Shown: in pieces, positions 1-7,263 of the stretch
How positions within the stretch are numbered: the first letter of the stretch is position 1
Layout of the letters: each line of letters opens with the position of its first letter
NCBI RefSeq assembly: GCF_913773735.1
Contig: NZ_CAJYEB010000048.1
Location: forward strand, 1-38,795
Length of the DNA: 38,795 bases
Direction of reading: 5' to 3'
DNA from: an uncultured Massilia sp.
GTDB lineage: Bacteria > Pseudomonadota > Gammaproteobacteria > Burkholderiales > Burkholderiaceae_D
Made by a program: the position numbers and the translations under genes
Notes under the pieces: model-generated
What the model saw: only the letters and a program-made list of their open reading frames with translations
Database searches by the model: none
Told to the model about the DNA's origin: nothing

Positions 1-254
1 CTCAAGGCGTTGTAGCTGCGCCCGCAGCGGCAGCAACGATAACGCTGCAAGCCGCTGGCGCTGCCGCAGCGGTGGACGCGCGTGGCGTGGCAACGTGGAC
101 AGGGTGGCCGGCCGGCGGCCTGTTCGATGAGGGCGACGCATTCGCCGGGATCCGCGATGGAGGCGAGCAAACTGCGCAGGCGTGCAAGATCTTGCATGCA
201 CAGCGGCAACGCTTCGAGTGCGGCAAGCACGTCGTCGAACGCCAGAGCCTGCAT
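1..254 (-). CDS. IS1595-like transposase, N-terminal part cut by the window edge
   Basis: The reading frame starts at an ATG at 254, with GGGAGG about 6 bases upstream, and runs off the left edge after 84 codons. After a helical N-terminus it has a zinc ribbon, CPRC at residues 52-55 and CCRC at 74-77, followed by GRSYNAL. This ribbon with a basic linker (GSASGLQRYRC) is typical of the N-terminus of IS1595-type transposases, which have a DDE/DDN catalytic domain further on that lies outside this window. The protein would bind element ends and catalyse transposition. The frame is intact as far as visible. An IS1-like InsA zinc ribbon is the main alternative, but the long helical N-terminus favours IS1595. 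Confidence 0.72.
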   Translation of the reverse strand, partial: MQALAFDDVLAALEALPLCMQDLARLRSLLASIADPGECVALIEQAAGRPPCPRCHATRVHRCGSASGLQRYRCCRCGRSYNAL

Positions 255-297
255 TGCTGCCTCCCCATGAGTTACCTCGACAATGGGTGAGACTGCC
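1..297 (-). mobile_element. Partial insertion sequence, IS1595-like; right end near 297
   Basis: The transposase start at 254 and the promoterless stretch before it suggest that one IS end lies between about 255 and 300. The minus-strand sequence starting near 297 (GGCAGTCTCACCCATTG) could be the terminal inverted repeat. The other end is outside the window, so neither the repeat nor a target-site duplication can be confirmed. Confidence 0.4.
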
Positions 298-358
298 AGC
301 GCAGCGGATGGTTCGCACAATTAACGCGAACAGCGCCTTTTTGTAGGCCGCGTGTAGA

Positions 359-416
359 GGCCGTCGCAACGATGCGGCACAAGAGGCAACGCCGCCGTGC
401 GCCTGTTGCGTCGGCC
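359..416. terminator. Imperfect inverted repeat downstream of senA
   Basis: GGCCGTCGCAAC (359-370) and GTTGCGTCGGCC (405-416) are inverted repeats with one mismatch, directly after the senA stop codon. They could form a stem that ends or stabilises the senA transcript. There is no clear U-tract, so a classical intrinsic terminator is not certain. Confidence 0.35.
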
Positions 417-417
417 G

Positions 418-1629
418 CTACAGGGCGCAGGAGCGGAAACCGGCGAAGATGTCGTCGCGCTCCGGCGTGAAGAAGTTGCGGAAGACCGGCGAGCGCATGC
501 GCGCCGGCGTCGCGAACGAGGCGCCGCGCAGCGTCTGGCGGCTGCCGAACCAGGGCGCCGAATACTCGCGGTAGCGGTCGGCGGCAAAGCCCTCCCAGGG
601 CAGGAAGGCGGACGCCGTCCATTCCCACGCCTGCCCCCAGGCGAAACCCGGCTGGCCCGCGGTGGCGGCGAATTCCCATTCGGTTTCCGACGGCAGCCGC
701 CGCCCGGCCCAGGCGCACCAGGCGCGCGCCTCGTGCAGCGTCAGGTGGCGCACCGGCTGTCCCGGGTCGAGCGTCACCAGGCGGCCGAAGCGTTCCAGGT
801 GCCAGCCGTCGCCGCCATCTGCCTGGTCGCGGCGCCAGTAGCGCGGCGCCGAGCGCTCCTGCGCCATCAGCCAGGCGCGTCCCGCCTCGGTCCAGTACTG
901 CGGCTTCTGGTAGCCGCCGTCGCGCACGAAGTCCAGGTAGGCGGCGTTGGTGACGAGGCCGGCGTCGATGGAGAACGGCGCCACGCGGCACGGCGCGGCG
1001 GCGCGCTCGTTGTCGAAGGTGAAGCCGCGCGCCTGGTCGCCGCCGCGCAGGAAGGTGCCGCCGGCGAAGGCGATCGCGCCGGCCGGCACGGCGGGCGGCG
1101 CCACGTACTTGCTGCTGGCCGCCGGCACCGGCACGCCCAGCGTCTGCATCGTGTACAGCAGGGCTTCGCCGTGCATGTCCTCGTGGGCCAGCGCCAGCCG
1201 GTACGGATACAGCGCGGCGTCCTCGTGCGGCTCGCGCGCCAGCCGGTCGAGGATGCGGTCGAGCACCTCGCGGCAATAGGTCTTCATGGCGCCCGGCCCA
1301 GGCAGGTCGAGCGTCCAGCGCGCGCGGTGCGGCACGTTGCCGGAATCGAACCAGTCGTCGCCGCGCGCCAGCAGGCAGTGGCCGTCGGCCTCGCCCGGCT
1401 GGCTGCCGGTGGCCGCGCGCAGCACGAACCACTCGGCGAACCAGGCCGTGTGGCCGAGTTCCCACAAGGGCGGGTTGACGATCGGGAGGCGCGGCACCCG
1501 CTGCGGATCGCCGTAGCCGGCCGCATCCAGGCAATCGAACAACGCCAGCGTATAATCGCGCGCATCCTGCAGCGCGGCGGCCAGTTCCCGGGGTCCCGCG
1601 TCGCGGAACGATGCATGCTTGTCGCTCAT
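418..1629 (-). CDS. senA: Selenoneine synthase SenA (EgtB/SUMF1-like non-haem iron enzyme)
   Basis: This 403-residue protein has the EgtB architecture. An N-terminal DinB-like helical domain carries His60 (ELGHTAWF) and the iron motif HEDMHGE at residues 149-155 (HX3HXE). A C-terminal formylglycine-generating-enzyme-like domain spans about 180-403 and ends FRNFFTPERDDIFAGF. EgtB relatives use Fe(II) and O2 to attach a chalcogen to hercynine. The gene sits 56 bp from, and divergent to, a TIGR04348-type glycosyltransferase and a selenophosphate synthetase. That trio is the selenoneine (sen) cluster described from Variovorax, so I assign SenA, which couples hercynine with the SenB selenosugar. 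A separate canonical EgtB lies at 12693-13916, supporting specialisation. No SD precedes the ATG; a TACAAT box sits 6 bases upstream. An ordinary second EgtB is the alternative. Confidence 0.88.
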   Translation of the reverse strand: MSDKHASFRDAGPRELAAALQDARDYTLALFDCLDAAGYGDPQRVPRLPIVNPPLWELGHTAWFAEWFVLRAATGSQPGEADGHCLLARGDDWFDSGNVPHRARWTLDLPGPGAMKTYCREVLDRILDRLAREPHEDAALYPYRLALAHEDMHGEALLYTMQTLGVPVPAASSKYVAPPAVPAGAIAFAGGTFLRGGDQARGFTFDNERAAAPCRVAPFSIDAGLVTNAAYLDFVRDGGYQKPQYWTEAGRAWLMAQERSAPRYWRRDQADGGDGWHLERFGRLVTLDPGQPVRHLTLHEARAWCAWAGRRLPSETEWEFAATAGQPGFAWGQAWEWTASAFLPWEGFAADRYREYSAPWFGSRQTLRGASFATPARMRSPVFRNFFTPERDDIFAGFRSCAL

Positions 1630-1635
1630 GCCGGC

Positions 1636-1641
1636 ATTGTA
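1636..1641 (-). promoter_or_regulatory. -10-like box of senA, placed for a leaderless mRNA
   Basis: TACAAT on the minus strand ends six bases before the senA ATG at 1629, which puts the expected transcription start on the A of the ATG. No SD is present, in keeping with leaderless translation. The -35 region is weak. The whole senA-senB divergent spacer is 56 bp, so any selenium-responsive operator would have to be here or inside the genes. Confidence 0.5.
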
Positions 1642-1685
1642 CCCAAGCTTGCGCGCCTTTTCCCATCCCTCTTGGCCCGACCTTC

Positions 1686-2717
1686 ATGGCCCGTCCTTCG
1701 ATCCTCATCGTCAGCCCCGCCTCCGCCCGCGAGAACAACGGCAACTGGCAGACCGCCAGCCGCTGGCAACGCTTTCTCGCGCGCGACTACCGCGTCGCCG
1801 TCGCCCCCGGCTGGCGCCCGGGCGACGCCGTGCCCGACCTGCTCGTCGTGCTGCACGCGCGCCGCTCGGCCGCCGCGCTGGCCGCCTTCCGCGCCGCCCA
1901 TCCGCAGCGGCCCGCGCTGCTGGTGCTGACCGGCACGGACCTGTACCGCGACATCCACCACGACGCCACGGCGCGCGCCTCGCTCGGCCTGGCGAGCGCG
2001 CTGGTGGTGCTGCAGCCGCGCGGCCTCGACGAACTCGACGCGCCGACGCGCGCCAGGACGCACGTGATCTACCAGTCGGCCCCGCGCCTGCGCCGGCGGC
2101 GCCACGCGGCGCGTCCCGGCGCGCCGTGCGACGTCGCGATGGTCGGGCACCTGCGCGCGGAAAAGGACCCGCGCGCCTTCATGGACGCGGCCCGCCTGGT
2201 CGCCGCGCCCGGCGTGCGCCTGCTGCACGCCGGCGCCGCGCTCGACCCCGCGCTCGGCGCCGCGGCGCTGGCCACGATGGCCGCGACGCCGCGCTACCGC
2301 TGGCTCGGGGCGCTGTCCCACGCGGGCGCGCGGCGCCTGCTGCGACGCGCGCACGCGATGGTGATCGCCTCGCGCATGGAAGGCGGCGCCAACGTGATCA
2401 TCGAGGCCGTCACCAGCGGCGTGCCGGTGCTGGCGTCCGACATCGGCGGCAACCGCGGCATGCTGGGCGAGGACTACCCCGGCTATTTCCCGCCCGGCGA
2501 CGCGGCCGCGCTGGCGCGCCTCATCGAGCGCTGCGCGACCGATGCGCGCTTCCACGCGGGCCTTCGACGACGGTGCGCCGCCCGCGCGCGCCTGTTCGCG
2601 CCGGAGCAGGAGCGAGCGCGCCTGCTCGACTTGGTGGATAATCTCCTGTCCCCGGGGACGCCACCGGCGCTCCCGTCCCCTCCAACCAACGGAAGCAAGC
2701 ATGAGCACTCAACCTGA
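1686..2717 (+). CDS. senB: Selenosugar synthase SenB (TIGR04348-like glycosyltransferase)
   Basis: This 343-residue GT-B glycosyltransferase begins MARPSILIVSPASARENNGN. The N-terminal half has LLVVLHARRSA and LLVLTGTDLYRDI. The C-terminal half has the nucleotide-sugar region (AMVGHLRAEKDP, then MEGGANVIIEAVTSGVPVLASDIGGNRGML), where the EGG...EA pattern is typical of GT4-type donor binding. In the sen pathway SenB makes a selenium-carbon bond by transferring a sugar from a UDP-sugar (UDP-GlcNAc reported) to selenophosphate, giving the selenosugar used by SenA. Its last 17 bases overlap the start of selD/senC in another frame, indicating coupled expression. I chose the ATG at 1686 because the alternative upstream ATG lies inside senA. 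Assignment rests on the neighbouring senA and selD. Confidence 0.87.
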   Translation: MARPSILIVSPASARENNGNWQTASRWQRFLARDYRVAVAPGWRPGDAVPDLLVVLHARRSAAALAAFRAAHPQRPALLVLTGTDLYRDIHHDATARASLGLASALVVLQPRGLDELDAPTRARTHVIYQSAPRLRRRRHAARPGAPCDVAMVGHLRAEKDPRAFMDAARLVAAPGVRLLHAGAALDPALGAAALATMAATPRYRWLGALSHAGARRLLRRAHAMVIASRMEGGANVIIEAVTSGVPVLASDIGGNRGMLGEDYPGYFPPGDAAALARLIERCATDARFHAGLRRRCAARARLFAPEQERARLLDLVDNLLSPGTPPALPSPPTNGSKHEHST

Positions 2718-3756
2718 ACAACCCTTGAAACTGACCGCGTTCTCCCACGGCGGCGGCTGCGGCTGCAAGATCGCCCCCGGCGTGCTGTCGGAGATCCTGA
2801 AGAAGTCGAGCGGCTTTCCGGTTCCGCCCCAGCTCATGGTCGGCATCGAGACCGCCGACGACGCCGCCGTCTACAAGCTCAACGACGAGCAGGCGCTGAT
2901 CGCCACCACCGATTTCTTCATGCCGATCGTCGACGATCCCTTCGACTTCGGCCGCATCGCCGCCACCAATGCGATCTCGGACGTGTACGCGATGGGCGGC
3001 ACGCCGATCATGGCGCTGGCCCTGGTCGGCATGCCGATCAACAAGCTGCCGCTCGACACCATCGGCAAGATCATCCAGGGCGGCGAATCCATCTGCGCCG
3101 AGGCCGGCATCCCGATCGCCGGCGGCCACACCATCGATTCGGTCGAGCCGATCTACGGCCTGGTCGTGATGGGCCTGGTGCATCCGTCGAAGGTGAAACG
3201 CAACGCCGACGCGCGCGCCGGCGACGTGCTGGTGCTGGGCAAGCCGCTTGGCGTGGGCGTGCTGTCGGCCGCCCTCAAGAAGGACCGGCTCGACGCCGAC
3301 GGCTACGCGGCCATGATCGCCAACACCACCAAGCTGAACAAGCCGGGCAAGGCGCTGTCCGACCTGGCCGGCGTGCATGCGCTGACCGACGTCACCGGCT
3401 TCGGCCTGCTGGGCCACCTGCTGGAACTGGCGCGCGGCGCCGGCCTGACGGCCACGCTCGACATGGACCGCATCCCGCTGCTGCCGGGCGTCGAGGACCT
3501 GGCGCACGCCGGCTTCTTCACCGGCGCATCCGGGCGCAACTGGGACGCCTACGGCCACGACGTGGAGCTGGGCGACAAGGTCGGCGACACGCGCCGCGTG
3601 CTGCTGACCGATCCGCAGACCTCGGGCGGCCTGCTGGTGGCCTGCGACCCGGGCAGCGTGGACGAGGTGCTGGACCTGTTCCGCCGCGAAGGCTTCGGCG
3701 ACGCCGCCGTGATCGGCGCGATGGAAGCTGGGGCGCCGCGCGTGGTGGTACGCTGA
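2701..3756 (+). CDS. senC: Selenide, water dikinase SenC/SelD
   Basis: This 351-residue protein makes selenophosphate from selenide and ATP. It begins with the catalytic loop SHGGGCGCKIAP, where Cys20 and Lys23 correspond to Cys17 and Lys20 of E. coli SelD. The ATP/metal-binding aspartates follow in ETADDAAVYKL and ALIATTDFFMPIVDDPFDFGRIAATNAISDVYAMGG, as in the PurM-like fold, and DPQTSGGLLVAC lies near the end. It uses cysteine rather than selenocysteine at the active site. GGAAG lies 8 bases before the ATG and the start is inside the 3' end of senB, so the two are co-translated. In this context it supplies SenB. It could also serve selenocysteine or selenouridine synthesis, but no selA, selB or selU is in the window. 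Confidence 0.93.
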   Translation: MSTQPEQPLKLTAFSHGGGCGCKIAPGVLSEILKKSSGFPVPPQLMVGIETADDAAVYKLNDEQALIATTDFFMPIVDDPFDFGRIAATNAISDVYAMGGTPIMALALVGMPINKLPLDTIGKIIQGGESICAEAGIPIAGGHTIDSVEPIYGLVVMGLVHPSKVKRNADARAGDVLVLGKPLGVGVLSAALKKDRLDADGYAAMIANTTKLNKPGKALSDLAGVHALTDVTGFGLLGHLLELARGAGLTATLDMDRIPLLPGVEDLAHAGFFTGASGRNWDAYGHDVELGDKVGDTRRVLLTDPQTSGGLLVACDPGSVDEVLDLFRREGFGDAAVIGAMEAGAPRVVVR

Positions 3757-3780
3757 GATACTCCATTTTGTTGCCCACAC

Positions 3781-3872
3781 CGTCATCCCGGCGCAGGCCG
3801 GGATCCAAGTTTGCAGCGACGCTACGACATCGGCCCCCCGGCCAAGGCAGCCGGCGAGGTCCGGGGCGACGG
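3781..3872. repeat. REP/REPIN-like palindromic element, copy 1
   Basis: The palindromic block at 3781-3803 (core CCCGGCGCAGGCCGGG) matches the arm at 16273-16295 at about 20 of 23 positions, and the match continues into the following TCCAAGTTTGCAG...CGCTAC. A decayed inverse arm is visible at 3832-3872 (GGTCCGGGGCGACGG). The element sits between senC and the convergent GNAT gene, as expected for an intergenic REP-type repeat. Confidence 0.7.
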
Positions 3873-3873
3873 C

Positions 3874-4323
3874 TTATACGGCAGGCCGCAGCACCGCCAC
3901 CATCTCTCCGCGCTCGTCGGTCCCCTCCTCGACGAAGCCGAAGCTTGCATAGAACGCTTTGGCGCGCCCGTTGCGCTCGTGGTAGCAGATCGTGATGCGC
4001 CGCACGTCGTCCCTGGCGCGCAATTCCCGCAGCAGCAGCGCCATCGCGCGCCGGCCGATGCCCTGGCCCTGGCGCGGGTGGTCGACCATGAAGCGGTAGA
4101 TCGCGACGTGCCCATCCTCGTCGCCGGCGCGGCGGTCGTACAGCAGGAAGCCGGCCGGCTCGCCGTCGTAGGCGATGCCGCGCGGGATGTAGTCCGGATA
4201 GAAGCGCGCCTGCGCGATCGAATAGGCATTGCTGGCCAGGAGATCGCGCTGGTGCGCGGGCAGCTCCATGTCCATGTAGTCCTCGAAGTTGTCTTCGGTG
4301 ATGTCCTGCAGGGTGATGTCCAA
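3874..4323 (-). CDS. GNAT family N-acetyltransferase (BltD-like)
   Basis: This protein of about 149 residues has the GNAT fold. The acetyl-CoA pyrophosphate loop is HPRQGQGIGRRAMALLL, followed by the late motif NGRAKAFYASFGFVEEG. The N-terminus (ITEDNFEDYMDMELPAHQRDLLASNAYSIAQARF) resembles BltD/PaiA-type polyamine or amine acetyltransferases, so transfer of acetyl to a small amine is possible but the substrate is not determined. No suitable ATG exists at the N-terminus. I use the TTG at 4323, which has GAGGAGG 4-5 bases upstream and begins just before the conserved DITLQDI. The gene starts 26 bp after the DUF1906 gene stops, so both probably share a transcript. Confidence 0.8.
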   Translation of the reverse strand: MDITLQDITEDNFEDYMDMELPAHQRDLLASNAYSIAQARFYPDYIPRGIAYDGEPAGFLLYDRRAGDEDGHVAIYRFMVDHPRQGQGIGRRAMALLLRELRARDDVRRITICYHERNGRAKAFYASFGFVEEGTDERGEMVAVLRPAV

Positions 4324-4349
4324 GGCGCCTCCTCGCGTCACCCGCGATC

Positions 4350-5003
4350 TTACCCCACCGGCACCACGAACAGGCCACCCTCGCGCTGCGGATGGCTGGC
4401 GTCGGGGTCGACGTGCAGCATGGTCCCGCCCTCGCCCGGGATGCGCACCGGCAGCATCTGGATCAGGTCGTAGCGCTGCTGCTCGGCGTAAGCGCGCGAG
4501 CCGGCGAAGCCGGTCGACTGCGACAGCCAGCTCAATCCTGCCTGGCCGCGTTCGGTCAGCGTGGCGCAGCACAGTCCCGAACCGTAGACGCCGACGCGGT
4601 AGGTCGGCTGCCCCTCGGCCGCCACGTACAGCGCCGCATGCACGCCCGTGAAGTAGTCGCCGACCGCGCCGTCGAGGTCGGCCTGGGTCGGGTCGTAGTC
4701 GACCGCGAAATAGATCCCCGAGCCGAACGGCTGGCCGATGACCTCGCGCGCCATGCGGTACGCCGCCGCGCCGTCCGCCAGGCCCCGGGCGCGGCTGAAG
4801 AAGCCGGCATGCGTGCCCGCCGTTTCCCACACCACGCCGATCTGCATCCCCACCCGGCTCAGGGCGCGCGCCTCGCCCAGCGACAGGTTCTTGGCCGCGT
4901 TGTGGCTGTAGTAGCGCAGCGCGAAGTCGTAGCCCTGGCGCCTGAGCGCCGCCGCGTGGCGCGTCAGTTCGATGGTCGTGTCCAGCCCCTTGCGTGTCGC
5001 CAT
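4350..5003 (-). CDS. DUF1906 (glycoside hydrolase-like) domain protein
   Basis: This 217-residue protein begins MATRKGLDTTIELTRHAAAL and contains YDFALRYYSHNAAKNLS, GMQIGVVWETAG, GSGIYFAVDYDP and YRVGVYGSG. These match the TIM-barrel-like DUF1906 family (Rv2525c-like), related to GH25 lysozymes and thought to act on peptidoglycan or other glycans. The D in FAVDYD sits where GH25-like folds keep an acidic residue. There is no signal peptide, so export would need another route or the protein acts inside the cell. GGGAGAGG lies 5 bases before the ATG at 5003. The downstream GNAT gene appears to be in the same operon. Substrate unknown. Confidence 0.78.
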   Translation of the reverse strand: MATRKGLDTTIELTRHAAALRRQGYDFALRYYSHNAAKNLSLGEARALSRVGMQIGVVWETAGTHAGFFSRARGLADGAAAYRMAREVIGQPFGSGIYFAVDYDPTQADLDGAVGDYFTGVHAALYVAAEGQPTYRVGVYGSGLCCATLTERGQAGLSWLSQSTGFAGSRAYAEQQRYDLIQMLPVRIPGEGGTMLHVDPDASHPQREGGLFVVPVG

Positions 5004-5137
5004 GCCGCCTCTCCCAAGTCGCGCGCGGCGCAAGGACTTACTCTGCCATGCGCCGCTTTTCGCTCATTGAGATGCAGCAACAGTTCCAGCGGGAAATTCT
5101 CGTCAACGTGGTAGCCAAACGACAAGCCACGAAACGC

Positions 5138-5167
5138 TTGACACGCCAAACAAAATTCACTTAGAGT
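5138..5167 (+). promoter_or_regulatory. leuA promoter
   Basis: A consensus -35 TTGACA (5138-5143) is followed after 18 bases by TAGAGT (5162-5167). The predicted transcription start falls on or next to the A of the leader-peptide ATG at 5174. This is the best sigma-70-like promoter in the window and gives a leuA leader of about 300 bases. Confidence 0.72.
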
Positions 5168-5173
5168 GAAGAA

Positions 5174-5251
5174 ATGTTCTCCCCACTGCCACTGTCGATT
5201 TTCCTACCGCCCACCGGCCTGCTAGCGCCGGCGCTACTGCTACGCGCGTAA
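5174..5251 (+). CDS. Leucine-rich leader peptide of leuA
   Basis: This is a 25-codon open frame, MFSPLPLSIFLPPTGLLAPA followed by LLLRA and TAA. Eight of 25 residues are leucine, and four of the leucine codons are CTA, which is rare in this GC-rich DNA. It lies between the leuA promoter and leuA. This is what a leucine attenuator peptide looks like: ribosomes slow on Leu codons when charged tRNA-Leu is scarce, and downstream RNA folding changes. No SD precedes the ATG; the promoter places the transcript start at the ATG, so translation may be leaderless. The downstream RNA switch is not resolved: no U-tract terminator is visible, so control could act on translation or on Rho. Confidence 0.75.
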   Translation: MFSPLPLSIFLPPTGLLAPALLLRA

Positions 5252-5309
5252 ATCGCCGCCGTACCCGCCCGGCCCCGTCGCCGGATCCGTAGCCCAAGGA
5301 AGTCGCACC

Positions 5310-5408
5310 ATGCCAGTCATCACTGAATCCACGCCCGTCTCCACCGTCGCCGGAACGCTCCTGCCGTCTGCCGGCGCGCTGAAGCTACCGATCGGTTGCC
5401 GGGCCTAG
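5310..5408 (+). CDS. Possible second small upstream ORF in the leuA leader
   Basis: This 32-codon frame begins MPVITESTPVSTVAGTLLPS and ends LPIGCRA. AAGGAA lies 8 bases upstream, a good SD position. It lies between the leucine leader peptide and leuA. It carries only four leucines, so it is not an obvious attenuator itself. It may couple translation through the leader or be a chance frame. The region after it (GGGCC...GGCCC around 5396-5425) can form a hairpin near the leuA start. Coding status is uncertain. Confidence 0.35.
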   Translation: MPVITESTPVSTVAGTLLPSAGALKLPIGCRA

Positions 5409-5481
5409 CGTCCCGTGGCCCGTCCGGCAGCCCCCGCCACAGCATCGAACCGAATCCACGCACACCATCAGGAGCACCGTC

Positions 5482-7176
5482 ATGTTGAAGAATCCCGCCG
5501 CCAAGTACCGTCCCTTCCCCGCCGTCGACCTCGCCGACCGCCAGTGGCCGACCCGCACCATCGAGCGCCCGCCCGTCTGGATGAGCACCGACCTGCGCGA
5601 CGGCAACCAGGCGCTGATCGAGCCGATGAGCCCGGAAAAGAAGCTGCGTTTCTTCGAGAAACTGGTGCAGATCGGCGTCAAGGAAATCGAAGTGGGCTTC
5701 CCGTCGGCCTCGCAGACGGACTTCGACTTCGTGCGCATGCTGGTCGAGGAAAACCGCATCCCGGACGACGTCACCATCATTGTGCTGACCCAGGCGCGCG
5801 ACGAGCTGATCCGCCGCACCGTCGCGTCCTGCGTGGGTGCCAAGCGCGCCATCGTGCACGTGTATAACTCGGTGGCGCCGGTGTTCCGCCGCGTCGTGTT
5901 CGGCATGAACCAGGACGAGATCGTGCAGATCGCCGTCAACGGCACCCGCCTGATCAAGGAACTGGTGGCGCAGCATCCGGAAACGGCCTGGGGCCTGGAA
6001 TACTCGCCGGAATCGTTCTCGACGACCGAACTGGACTTCTCCAAGCGCATCGTCGACGCCGTCGCCGCCGTGTGGCAGCCGACGCCGGACAACAAGATGA
6101 TCGTCAACCTGCCGTCGACGGTCGAGGCCAGCACGCCGAACGTGTACGCCGACCAGATCGAGTGGATGTGCCGCAACCTGAACGACCGCGCCAGCCTGGT
6201 GATCAGCGTGCACCCGCACAACGACCGCGGCACCGCCGTGGCGGCCGCCGAACTGGCCGTGCTGGCCGGCGCCGACCGCGTCGAGGGCTGCCTGTTCGGC
6301 AACGGCGAACGCACCGGCAACGTCGACCTGGTCACGCTGGCGCTGAACCTCTACACCCAGGGCGTGCACCCGGGCCTGGACTTCTCCGACATCGACGCGG
6401 TGCGCCAGCTGGTCGAGGAATGCAACCAGCTGCCGGTGCACCCGCGCCACCCGTACGTCGGCGACCTGGTATTCACCGCCTTCTCCGGCTCGCACCAGGA
6501 CGCGATCAAGAAGGGCTTCGCCAAGCAGCAGCCGGACGCGCTGTGGGAAGTGCCTTATTTACCGATCGACCCGGCCGACCTGGGCCGCAGCTACGACGCC
6601 GTGATCCGCGTGAACAGCCAGTCCGGCAAGGGCGGCATGGCCTACCTGCTCGAACAGGAATACGGCCTCGAACTGCCGCGCCGCCTGCAGATCGAATTCT
6701 CGCGCGTCGTGCAGCGCCACGCCGACGCCACCGGCCGCGAAGTGGCCGCCGCCGATATCCACGCGCTGTTCGCCAGCGAATACCTGGAACAGGACGGCGC
6801 CGCCTACCGCTACGTGGCGCACCGCATGAGCGAGGACAGCGAAGGCGCCGACGACCACCGCGTGCAGATCGACGCGACCGTGCAGCGTGAACGCGTCACC
6901 GAGCAGCGCCACGGCAGCGGCAACGGCCCGATCGACGCCTTCGTCGCCGCGCTGGGCCTCGACATCCGCCTGATGGACTACCACGAGCACTCGATCGGCT
7001 CGGGCGCCGATGCGCGCGCCGCCTGCTACGTCGAGCTGCGCCTGGGCGGCGGCCCCACGCTGTTCGGCGCCGCGATCGACAGCAACATCGTGACCGCCTC
7101 GTTCAAGGCCGTGCTGTCGGCCGTGAACCGCCAGCTGGCGATGAACGCCGGACAACCGGCGGCGCGCGCGGCCTGA
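5482..7176 (+). CDS. leuA: 2-isopropylmalate synthase
   Basis: This 564-residue enzyme condenses acetyl-CoA with 2-ketoisovalerate in the first committed step of leucine synthesis. The N-terminus (KYRPFPAVDLADRQWPTRTI) marks the long LeuA form. The catalytic TIM barrel has STDLRDGNQALIEPM near residues 33-47, EVGFPSASQTDFDFVR, and the metal-binding HPHNDRG near residue 240, followed by GCLFGNGERTGNVDLV. The C-terminal regulatory domain from about residue 430, which usually mediates leucine feedback inhibition, ends with GADARAACYVELRLGGGPTL and ASFKAVLSAVNR. CAGGAG lies 7 bases before the ATG. A consensus promoter and a leucine-rich leader peptide upstream suggest control by leucine supply. 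The gene stands alone, without leuB, leuC or leuD. Confidence 0.96.
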   Translation: MLKNPAAKYRPFPAVDLADRQWPTRTIERPPVWMSTDLRDGNQALIEPMSPEKKLRFFEKLVQIGVKEIEVGFPSASQTDFDFVRMLVEENRIPDDVTIIVLTQARDELIRRTVASCVGAKRAIVHVYNSVAPVFRRVVFGMNQDEIVQIAVNGTRLIKELVAQHPETAWGLEYSPESFSTTELDFSKRIVDAVAAVWQPTPDNKMIVNLPSTVEASTPNVYADQIEWMCRNLNDRASLVISVHPHNDRGTAVAAAELAVLAGADRVEGCLFGNGERTGNVDLVTLALNLYTQGVHPGLDFSDIDAVRQLVEECNQLPVHPRHPYVGDLVFTAFSGSHQDAIKKGFAKQQPDALWEVPYLPIDPADLGRSYDAVIRVNSQSGKGGMAYLLEQEYGLELPRRLQIEFSRVVQRHADATGREVAAADIHALFASEYLEQDGAAYRYVAHRMSEDSEGADDHRVQIDATVQRERVTEQRHGSGNGPIDAFVAALGLDIRLMDYHEHSIGSGADARAACYVELRLGGGPTLFGAAIDSNIVTASFKAVLSAVNRQLAMNAGQPAARAA

Positions 7177-7200
7177 CGGCGCCGCTGCGGTAGCGGGAAC

Positions 7201-7220
7201 GCGGGCGCGGCGGCGCCCGC
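7201..7220. terminator. GC-rich hairpin after leuA
   Basis: GCGGGCGC and GCGCCCGC form an 8-bp stem with a 4-base loop, 24 bases after the leuA stop and before the cupin gene. There is no following T-run on either strand, so termination strength is uncertain. Confidence 0.4.
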
Positions 7221-7263
7221 CATGCCATAATCACGCCCCGCATTCCCGTACCGCTTCCGCCGC

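Noticed and set aside
418..1629. senA as an ordinary second egtB
   Set aside because: Possible by fold, but its position beside senB and selD with a separate canonical egtB in the egtD operon makes selenoneine synthase the better reading.
272..1744. 490-codon minus-strand frame across senA
   Set aside because: It is a second frame of the same strand, Arg/Ala/Gly-rich as expected from GC-rich shadow coding; the senA frame carries all family motifs.
4964..5149. 61-codon minus-strand frame upstream of the DUF1906 gene
   Set aside because: It overlaps the DUF1906 start and the SD region and has no SD or family resemblance; the leuA promoter also overlaps it.
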